This document shows, in pieces, positions 56,338 to 64,000 of a DNA stretch of 64,000 bases. The notes below the pieces were generated by a model. That model did no database searches. It worked only from the letters and a program-made list of their open reading frames with translations, and was not told the origin of the DNA. Location: assembly GCA_023376005.1 (NCBI GenBank), contig CM042150.1, positions 75,595,569-75,659,568 of the forward strand. The letters are read 5' to 3'. Made by a program: the position numbers and the translations under genes. This stretch comes from Doryteuthis pealeii (lineage: Eukaryota; Mollusca; Cephalopoda; Myopsida; Loliginidae). The stretch's first letter is position 1; each line of letters starts with the position of its first letter.

Positions 56338-56660
56338 TGATTGATTGATTTAATGGCATGTTAACCCATATAGGATTATCTTATGTCTAGAGGTTAGGGA
56401 ATTGTGTTCATTGTACATTCATATTCACATTTTGTGTTGTTGTTTCTTAGGAGTTTTTTTCTTTTGCACATAATCTTATCTAATACAAACAGTTTTTAAA
56501 CAAATCACTATCACACCAGGTCAGAGTAATGGCAATGAAGGGGTAATCCACACTTCCCAGATCTCCAGAACTGGAGCCTCACCATCAGATTCAGTTTACT
56601 ATCATGTCTAGAACACTCCTTGGGAATACAGTCAGAGTATTCTAAGCCCTGTAAACAAGG
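56338..56660 (+). repeat. repeat D, good copy
   Basis: TTAATGGCATGTTAACCC, TCTTATGTCTAGAGG, CAGGTCAGAGTAATGGCAAT, GAAGGGGTAATCCACACTTC, CTCCAGAACTGGAGCCTCAC and CAGATTCAGTTTACTATCAT in order. Confidence 0.6.
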
Positions 56661-56799
56661 CAAACAGGTGAAAAATGTGACCACTTAGGAATAATAGCAG
56701 GTATTTCAAATATTTGAAACATGATCAACAATAGACGTAGAAAAATTGCTGTCAGGTTTGAGTTTTGTTGTTATTGATTAAAGTAATTTGTCATATGTA

Positions 56800-57180
56800 A
56801 AACAATGTTTCGACTACTGTATCCTCCAGCCTTCTTCAGGTGTATTTTTTTTTCTACCCAAGCATAGCAATGACACAACCTGGGAAATCATTTTGAATAG
56901 TTTAACTGTTGATCAAACAAGGAGTTGAAGAACTTTTGAAGATATCATTTAAATAATGAAGAAAGCTGGAGGATTCAGTGACTGAAACATTGTGATACCA
57001 CAATTAAGATGAGGACAACAGTCTGAAAAAAAAAAATTGTAGACATCTTTGAAGATTTCATTTAAATAGTGAAGAAATCTGGAGGATTCAGTGACTGAAA
57101 CCTTGTGTTTTTGATACCACAATTAAGATGAGGACAAGAGTTTGAAAAATAAAAATTATACACATCAAGCCTCATTTAAA
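56800..57180. repeat. repeat F cluster: one minus and two tandem plus copies
   Basis: Minus copy: the reverse of CTGAAGA at 56833-56839, with stem II halves at 56828-56831 and 56812-56815 and GAAAC reversed at 56807-56811. Plus copies start near 56938 and 57051; each has GGAGGATTCAGTGACTGAAA, then ACCACAATTAAGATGAGGAC. The second ends in the family tail ATCAAGCCTCATTTAAA. Confidence 0.6.
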
Positions 57181-57600
57181 AAATTCAGACAAATAATATA
57201 CTGATAGTATATTTGGCTGCTTTAATTTCATGAAGTTTAACTCTTATTCCTTAGTAAGAAGTTTACTCAAGCATCTGTGATCTATTCTTAGGACATTTCC
57301 TCTCGAGGGAGATTTTTAATATTTCTTGATGTTTACAATTAATACAGCACAAATCTCTCTATATATATCTATGTAAACATAAACTCATTTAAAGGTTGCC
57401 AAAGGCAATGTAAATCTTGATTTCAAGTCATTTCCTATTTATAGAATTTATTCAAAAAATATTTAAAAAAATATCTGAATTGCAATAGTGATGGAACTTT
57501 GACTGATTTAAAAAAAAAAATGCTAAAAAAAAACCAGCAATTTAAGAGAAAACTTTATTGAATTCTAAATCCGAGGATTTTGGTTCACTTAGAAAGTTTA
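57181..57600. other. non-coding stretch, nothing recognised
   Basis: No recognised feature. Confidence 0.4.
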
Positions 57601-57602
57601 CA

Positions 57603-57870
57603 TATTTACCAAACCCTCTTCATGATCAATTTCTTAAGTGGAGTTTAACAGGTTTGAATTCAGAGTTTTCCTTCTCCTAGAATGCCTAAACAAGGTTAAA
57701 TAGCCCAGTCTGACCTACTATCTACATATAGCTTGAGGGAGAATAGTTGAATGCATACCTTTCCCAAGGTATTTGTGCTATGTGAAATGCAAAGAGTCTT
57801 TTTCAGGATTTGAATATGTCTCAATGTGTCTATTTCCTATGATGCTAACCATTACATCATGTGCCTCCAC
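57603..57870 (-). mobile_element. SINE-A, near full length
   Basis: CAATTTCTTAAGTGGAGTTT, ACAGGTTTGAATTCAGAG, TTCCTTCTCCTAGAATG, ATACCTTTCCCAAGGTATTT, TTTTTCAGGATTTGAATATG and TGATGCTAACCATTACATCA, covering tail to head. Confidence 0.7.
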
Positions 57871-58955
57871 TAATGATGTTTAACATGTTACATGTTCAAT
57901 TTTGAAGGTAAGTGTACGATGAGTTTTTAGCAATATATTTTGTATTTTAAGATTTCTTCCACTTCTTTGATTTTAAACTTGAAAATTTATGAAAAAGATG
58001 GAAAAAAAGTTAAAATAAAAGTATTATTGATAATTTTGATATTTAGTACTGTTGTACTCATCTTTATTTTGTATAAACACAACGTTCAGGCCACAGTAAC
58101 CTTGGGCTCTTTTCAAATTACATTAAGATAAATCATCTTCAGATGATTAGCCCTGAATTCAAATGTGGTTTTGGAGCTCAAATTATTATCACTCACTCAA
58201 GGGAACTTCAAGCAGTATAAATGCCAATGGACATATTGAACAGAAATGAGATTAGATATAGAAAAGTAAATTGGAATAAGTTACTTATTCTAAAGACAGG
58301 AATTTCAAAATGTTGTAAAGAACTTTTATAATGAATGTATCACTTACATTCTTTATAAAATTTTGAAATTTCTGAATTGAAAATAAAAAATGTATTGTGC
58401 TCAAAACCTTTGGTCTTTGTTGAGGCTGGCTAATTTATATTATCTGAAAAAACTGCTAACATCGTTCATTACCAAAAATTAATTTCAACGTGTACTAACT
58501 GGGATCAACTGAAGATAATAAGAACTCTATTTAATTTTAGTTTTAAATCTGACTTTCAGTAAATAAAAAAACAAAACATTATTCTATCCCTACACCAACT
58601 GAGTTACAAGGGTAATGGTTGGTAGAATCCCAAATCAATCCTTTTAAACTCATCCTTTTCTCTATTCTCAATCTCTCCCCATGCTGTATTTGTCCTTATT
58701 ACTTTTTACACTCAGTAGGGTGCAATATGAGGAAATCTGCCCTATTCATAAATAAATGAATACTGAAAATCTTATTGAAATTAGATGAAGAACTAATATT
58801 TGATAGATTTTTAAGTCTGTGATATTTACCAAAAAAAAAAATGTTTTTATGCAAATTATTACATATAATTATCGTTTAAAATTCCAAATGTAAAATTCTA
58901 TTTTAGGGTGGGTGGGGAGGTGTTACCATAAATCATTTAGTATCAGATTCTATAA
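57871..58955. other. non-coding stretch with an unexplained hydrophobic frame
   Basis: The frame 57940-58131 (+) encodes a single hydrophobic segment (KVLLIILIFSTVVLIFIL) but overlaps a repeat-F-like phrase (ACTGTTGTACTCATCTTTAT at 58049-58068), so it is probably not a gene. Confidence 0.35.
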
Positions 58956-58959
58956 TAAT

Positions 58960-59390
58960 TAATCTTACTAGCAAAATAAAAAAACACCCTCAGGGCGATA
59001 TAAAAATACATTTCTGAAAGATATTGCTTGAGGAGGTGGAAGTTAAAAATTAAATGTCAGAGAGTTTGAACCATGAATCATGAAATCATCAAATTTATTA
59101 AAGGGGTAAAAAAATAAAACAATTTGAAATTGCAACTAAGTTCCATTAACTTTGAATATCTATTAAAATAAAACAAACTATATATAAATATATGATACCG
59201 GGGATGTATCTATTAAAACTTGTTTTAAAAAACAATGAGGACTGTCTAATGTTGCATGCTCAAATTTTGAGTGTATTTATTCTGTTATGACGATTTCAGG
59301 TATAGTGATGTAAGCAGTGACATAGTTTTTGTTACAGACAACAACCGGAAGCGAATCTCCATTATTAATAGATAAAAGACAGTTTAATTT
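58960..59390 (-). repeat. dispersed repeat J, copy 2
   Basis: Inverse of 41338-41720, including CACCCTCAGGGCGATATAAA, AAAACAATTTGAAATTGCAA, TATTAAAACTTGTTTTAAAA and AACCGGAAGCGAATCTCC. Slightly longer than copy 1 in the middle. Confidence 0.65.
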
Positions 59391-59489
59391 AGTAAAATTA
59401 AAAATTTTATAAGTTGGGATCAATACATAAGAAATATTTCTTAAAAAGTCTGATGAAGTTCCTATACTTTTGAGGATGTCCCGGTATGA

Positions 59490-59765
59490 TACTAAACTGC
59501 ATCTGAGGGTGAGGATCCAGTTTTAGAGATCTAAGGAATGCCGAGAACCCTTCATTGCCATTACTCCCTGGTCCACTCTGTTAGCATCTCATGGATAAAA
59601 TAGATCTTTTTAAAATTTATTTGTATTCTGTGGGAAGAAAAAAACCCTCTTAAGAAACTACACAAAAATGTAAATATGAACATGATTCCTTAACATCTCA
59701 GCAAAAAATAACCCTTGATAGGTTAACAAACCATTAAAATCAATTAAATCAAATCCACCATATAC
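59490..59765 (-). repeat. repeat D
   Basis: CTAAACTGCATCTGAGGGTG, AACCCTTCATTGCCATTACT, CCCTGGTCCACTCTG, CACAAAAATGTAAATATGAA and AACCCTTGATAGGTTAAC, the reverse order of D. Confidence 0.6.
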
Positions 59766-59954
59766 TTTTGTGAGATGTACTTGTTTAAGACTTTAGCATG
59801 AGGTGCAGTTAGACTTAACACTACTTCTGAACATTGCACATTTATTTTGATAAATAAATTGTCTATTTAGAAACCTATTAATTGCATTTTTGTTTCACAA
59901 ATTGGAAATTACAGACACTCAGCCTCGACTCTTCTTTGTTTGGATAATCCAGGA

Positions 59955-60230
59955 CATAATGTATTTACCCAACCCCTCTGCATGAGTTGGATGTAATACA
60001 AGATTAATTTTTAAGCAGTTTAAAAGGTTTGAATTCATTTTTCCTTCTCCTAGACTGGTTACCATATCAAGGTTAAAGAGCTCAGTCTGCCCTAGTATTT
60101 ACCCATAACTAGATTTATACCTTTCCCAAGGGTATTCTGAAATGCAAACAGCTTTGTCCAGGATTTGAACTTGGTATTCTGTGTCTATTTCCTATGATGA
60201 TAACCATTACACCACAAATGACTCCACATA
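59955..60230 (-). mobile_element. SINE-A, near full length
   Basis: ACCCAACCCCTCTGCATGAG, TTTCCTTCTCCTAGACTGGT, CAGTCTGCCCTAGTATTTAC, ACCTTTCCCAAGGGTATTCT, AACAGCTTTGTCCAGGATTT and ATGATAACCATTACACCACA. The tRNA-like head is well kept. Confidence 0.75.
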
Positions 60231-61438
60231 ATTGTCCTTTTTGTGTCCTTGAGATTGAGACTACTTGATTATAAAATGAAATGTTTTAGGGAGTCTTTTT
60301 GATTTCAGATGCAAAGACTGATATTGAGAAATGAAGACTAAGAAAATCTTGTAAATTTCATATATACACTTTAAAAGAAATTCTTTAACTGCAGTTATTT
60401 AAAATAATCACCTTTTTATTTTATATTAGGACCACTACATCCTAAGTATATACAATATTATAGGAAAGCAAAGTAAAAGATCTTTGAATTTTGTCTGGAA
60501 ACTGTTTATCAGATTTTCCCTGCAGGTGTTTAAACAAGAATCTTATGTAAACTTGTTATTAGTCCTGTCACCTGCTTTTTCTAAATACAATTACCCAGCA
60601 GCTCTTATTTTGTTTACTACTAGCTTGAGTCATTATTCAACAACACTCTCTATCAGACAACTCTCTACCAAAGTCATTCAGTTAATATGAAGTACCTTGT
60701 AGCAATTTTCTCTATATGAGAGAAAAAAACACAACATAAAAACAACAAACAAGCCTGTTGTATCTCTATAAATAATGAACAGAATTTTTCTGTTTCTTGA
60801 TTCATCTGTCCATACCTTCTGTCTGGGTGACTGTAACAAAATAAGGGTGGACATTTTGGGGATGCTCTTTGCGCAGGAGGACTTTAAAAGATATTAACCA
60901 GTTGTTGACTCTTACTTGGGCCATTATTTCTTCTGTTATGTCATGATTGTCTGTGTGGAAGGAAAGTCAGAAAAGGAACACAACAAATCTGTTTTTTCAA
61001 GTTTAAAAAGATTTCATGACTTGTGTTTTCTTTTCTCTTGAGTTTGTGGGAATAACATGATGTTAGTAAGTCATCTTGCTTCTGCTAAAAATCTATCTTT
61101 TCTGTTCAGCGCTTCTCTACCAACAGCACTCACCAGTTTGAACCAGCTCAAAATCTTACACTCTGATTCATTATTGCTCTTTGACTCATATATATCTGTC
61201 CTTCTGTGATCTGTCCTGTCATCAGGGGAATGTTTTCATTTGTAACTTCCTAGTGTCAATCAAACCTCAACAGCCAATGAAATTACTAAAAATGCCCTTA
61301 AATTTATACTTGTGTCTGTGAATTCGACAAGTACCAAAATATTGCTCACTTCTTGATGATGATCATAAAGTAACCCATGGAAATTTAATTCAATGTATTA
61401 TAAAAAAATAAAATAAAAAATTAAAAATTAAAAACAAT
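60231..61438. other. intron or flank, nothing supported
   Basis: A frame running 60436-60690 follows an AG after a T-rich stretch, but it fails as the next ADAM17-like exon: in the required phase it stops after about 15 codons and has no GT donor. Confidence 0.4.
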
Positions 61439-61796
61439 CATTTATGTGGAGGCTACGGGTTCTATCCAGTCAAGGGCGACAGTAACATAGAATGATAATT
61501 ACCACAGCTTAACATTTGTACCCAGCTATGGTTAGTGGAATGAGAACAGTATACCCCCATGGATTGATGAGTTGAGTTCAAAGTTCTATGATGGCTCCCA
61601 ATTACGACAAGAAGGTTCCTGATTACGAGAAGGCTCCTGAGTCTGACAAGAAGATTCCCAAGTTTGAGAAGGCTCCTGAGTCCTGCAAGAAATACCTGAA
61701 GAAAGCCAGAGTGTATATCGGCTGAAAGGTTGTACGGATAACAATAAAGATGAGGATATTCGTCTGAATAATCCAAATAATACCATTTATGTGGAG
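61439..61796 (+). mobile_element. repeat F, complete insertion with 13-bp TSD
   Basis: CATTTATGTGGAG at 61439-61451 and 61784-61796 brackets a 332-bp element (61452-61783). It starts GCTACGGGTTCTATCC and contains a minisatellite of alternating 21/18-bp units (GACAAGAAGRTTCC / GAGAAGGCTCCTGAG, 61607-61690). It then has a hammerhead-like core: CTGAAGA (61696-61702), AGCC/GGCT (61704-61707, 61720-61723), GAAA (61724-61727). It ends with AAAGATGAGGATATTCG and AATAATCCAAATAATAC. Confidence 0.7.
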
Positions 61797-62149
61797 TTTG
61801 GGACAAGTTATAGGGTAGTAAACACAATGGAAAGTAAACATGTATTACAAAACAAAAAAACAAAAATCAACAGTTAACAAATTGATTGCCCTGTTTCTTC
61901 TGCACCTTCTATTTATAGGTATTTTTCTTAGTTTGTATTTATTTCTAAGGAAGTATTAAATTTTATACTCTTTTCTTTTCATCAGGATATTTTATATCTT
62001 ATAGTTTTCATAATAATTCTGAAATTTCCATGTGATTAACCACATCATATGCAAATGCAGCAAACTGGCTCAACAGGAATGCAAGAATAGGCATGACTGA
62101 GATAGGGTGATATTTGAATGTCCTGATGAAGAATGTAGATATATATTTA
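61797..62149. other. non-coding stretch
   Basis: No recognised feature. Confidence 0.4.
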
Positions 62150-62290
62150 ATATATACTATTTGGATTTTTAAAGATTTTTTCCTCATCTTTATTGTAATA
62201 AATATTATATAAACAATAAGAATAGGACAACAGTCCCAAAAATTCAAATGATAAAAATTATCAAGTCTCACTCAAAAATTCAGACAAATA
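62150..62290. repeat. repeat F, palindromic copy with 3' tail
   Basis: ATTTGGATTTTTAAAG..CCTCATCTTTATTG (left) faces CAATAAGAATAGGACAAC..AAAAATTCAAAT (right) across an AT-rich centre. The right side continues with the family tail ATCAAGTCTCACTCAAAAAT. Confidence 0.6.
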
Positions 62291-62404
62291 GTATATCTAA
62301 TAATCAAAACATCTGAAACACGGACAAAAAAATTTTCAATTATTAATAAATCATCTTCACTACTCCTACCTTTCATATCTATTCATTATTTTTCCACTCA
62401 CATA

Positions 62405-62406
<2 letters not shown>

Positions 62407-62448
<42 letters not shown>
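62407..62448. repeat. (TA)n microsatellite
   Basis: About 20 TA units. Confidence 0.8.
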
Positions 62449-62450
<2 letters not shown>

Positions 62451-62603
62451 TTCTGCTTAACTAAAAATATTTTCTTTTAAATATTGTCTCAATCATTGCT
62501 GAATTACAGTTTAAGGAAGTTTAGATGCATTTGCCTTCATTAGCTTTTATCTGACATCTTTCATGAATTCCAACTTCATGTTATTGACAATTTAGGTTCT
62601 GTT

Positions 62604-62605
<2 letters not shown>

Positions 62606-62654
<49 letters not shown>
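62606..62654. repeat. (GA)n microsatellite
   Basis: About 24 GA units. Confidence 0.85.
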
Positions 62655-62656
<2 letters not shown>

Positions 62657-64000
62657 TCTCCTGATAATTGGCTATTCAGCTGGTTTGGAAGAGTGAGACA
62701 TGCTTGCCTCACTTTCTTGATCCCATGTTTAACCTTCAGATTGTGAAGGTCAAGTCAATCTCATTTTGTCAATCCAATGAACAAACTTATTAAAACAACT
62801 CTTTTCTCTTTTTTGTATGTTTTGTTTTATTTTACAATTGTTTCTCTCATTTCATTGTTTATCAAGAAAATGATTTATATATTATCTGAATCGTTTTTTT
62901 TTTCTTATGAATAAAAATTCAGTGTGAGGTTATTCATTATTTTAAGTACTGTTCTAAACAAGTTGTCATGAGAGAACATTTTGTCTAAGATCTCATTCAC
63001 CTTACTTCTGGTATTTTTTCTGACTATTGTGACATGCCATTGACAATACCTTTTTGGTAATAAGACAGTACATTTGCATTAATATAAAGTTGTGGAACAG
63101 GATAGAATAACAGTACAAAAGATGGAATTGACAAACCAAATTTAAATTTCAGTGGAGACTGTTTATTTTCACTTACTATTTTTTATATAAATTAGTTGAT
63201 GTTGGTGTAATGTGATTGGTGCACAGAATGGCACAAGAAGTGTTGTATGATGGGAGAAATTCGAGTAATATAAGCCTGAATGATTAGTAGAACATATTTT
63301 CTGCTTGCTTTCTTAAGTCTTGAAGAGATTGGATCAAACATGTAAAGACTTCAAGTGCAGAAGCCAGACTGACAAAATTTGATCTATTCAAAACAGGATC
63401 AATTCTGCTAATTGAATAAGAAAGATTCAAGAGACTAAAATTAAATTCTTGACCAATCAGAATCCTTTCCCACTCCTTTTTACCTACTGTGATATCTTTT
63501 ATTTGTCTCATGGATGGCTATAGATGAACTCTGAGGAATCCCCAATAATAACATATGTAAGCCACAAGAAGGTGGATCTAAAACTAATATTTATAATAAC
63601 AATTATACAATAGACAGTGTTCACTTCTGCCAGTGTCTTTAGGGTAAATGACTTGTATCAATATTATACTAAAATACTACACCAACCAAAAAAATATACC
63701 CCATGATCAACGTTAAGCCTTTATAAGTCAAGAATTTTTATTTGAATTGCCAGTCAAACTCTAAGTAACTCTGTTCGCTGCACTAACCTAGGCTGTTCTC
63801 ACAACTTTTCAAAATCCAAATTAAACCTTTTGTATTATATATTTTGTAAACATAAATTTATGGGATTTCCTCAGTAAATTTCTCTTTAACAAGTTGCTAT
63901 GTATAATTTGTATTTGAATGAATGAAATAATTCATGTTATACATTTGTTCTCTTGGTTATTTTATACAATTTGAAAATGTGAATTTCACTTTCTTTGTAT
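62655..64000. other. non-coding stretch, one unrecognised frame
   Basis: The minus frame 63284-63511 (75 codons) has fairly protein-like composition (for example LLNLSYSISRIDPVLNRSN) but no recognised domain. The adjacent plus-strand text at 63208-63275 looks like a mobile-element remnant. Left unassigned. Confidence 0.3.

Noticed and set aside
56013..56340. ORFs on both strands with CVCVCV or THTHTH runs
   Set aside because: Generated by the (TG)n/(CA)n tract inside dispersed repeat K.
57940..58131. Single-pass membrane protein ORF
   Set aside because: The hydrophobic segment comes from T-rich sequence, overlaps a repeat-F-like phrase and has no family match.
60436..60690. Candidate next exon of the ADAM17-like gene
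   Set aside because: A plausible acceptor (TATTTTATATTAG) exists, but in the phase required by exon 53302-53435 the frame stops after about 15 codons, there is no GT donor before that, and the residues do not match the prodomain.
63284..63511. 75-codon minus-strand gene
   Set aside because: Composition is plausible but no domain, splice signals, promoter or repeat context supports it.
1..64000. CRISPR arrays, operons, Shine-Dalgarno sites, rRNA genes
   Set aside because: The window is clearly eukaryotic. Tandem repeats present lack unique equal-length spacers, and no rRNA-like sequence was seen.

Overview
This window is AT-rich eukaryotic DNA, almost entirely non-coding and very rich in repeats. 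It has split exons with GT/AG signals, tRNA-derived SINEs with target-site duplications, LINE remnants, solo LTRs, palindromic MITE-like elements and dozens of long (TA)n, (GA)n and (CA)n tracts. An invertebrate animal is the best fit, probably a lophotrochozoan such as a mollusc (a cephalopod is possible). That placement rests on the repeat style and on one ADAM17-like gene fragment; the sequence does not prove a species.

The only protein-coding gene I can support is on the + strand at 52259-52394 and 53302-53435. These two exons have good splice sites and compatible phases, and together encode about 90 residues of the prodomain of an ADAM17/TACE-type metalloprotease. No upstream exon (signal peptide) or downstream exon (rest of prodomain, catalytic domain) could be recognised, so most of the window is probably flank or intron of this gene.

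The rest is layered mobile-element debris. I name families here for convenience. SINE-A is tRNA-derived, about 290 bp, with tails running into (TA)n; the best copies are at 4048-4255 and 55620-55906, each with a 16-17 bp duplication. SINE-B (best copy 45343-45582) has clean Pol III A and B boxes. SINE-C is at 10395 and 27560. E is a set of short tRNA-headed SINEs at 14.4-14.7, 24.5 and 37.3-37.8 kb. One LINE lineage has left 3' ORF2 fragments at about eight places, mostly on the minus strand. An ORF1-like zinc-knuckle remnant lies at 41.0-42.4 kb and a dead Tc1 transposase at 45.9-46.7 kb. Repeats D, G and H are MITE-like. Three solo LTRs are seen: 16776-17071, 35143-35413 and 40279-40592. Repeat F is marked by a conserved stretch containing GATGAGGACAA and often occurs as head-to-head palindromes.

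The most interesting observations are structural. (1) Two identical minus-strand copies of a hammerhead-ribozyme-like fold at 54182-54223 and 54545-54586, and a related core with compensatory changes in repeat F, suggest Penelope-like or retrozyme-type elements. (2) A GC-rich tandem array at 30.8-31.6 kb contains two copies of a segment resembling the branch-site-recognition region of U2 snRNA, and ends in a chain of hairpins. (3) An ordered cluster of heat-shock-element pentamers lies 12 bp upstream of a TATA box at 28.3 kb. (4) SINE-A tails are fused at the same breakpoint to a non-SINE sequence in two places (6.6 and 8.1 kb). All coordinates of repeats are approximate unless a target-site duplication fixes them.
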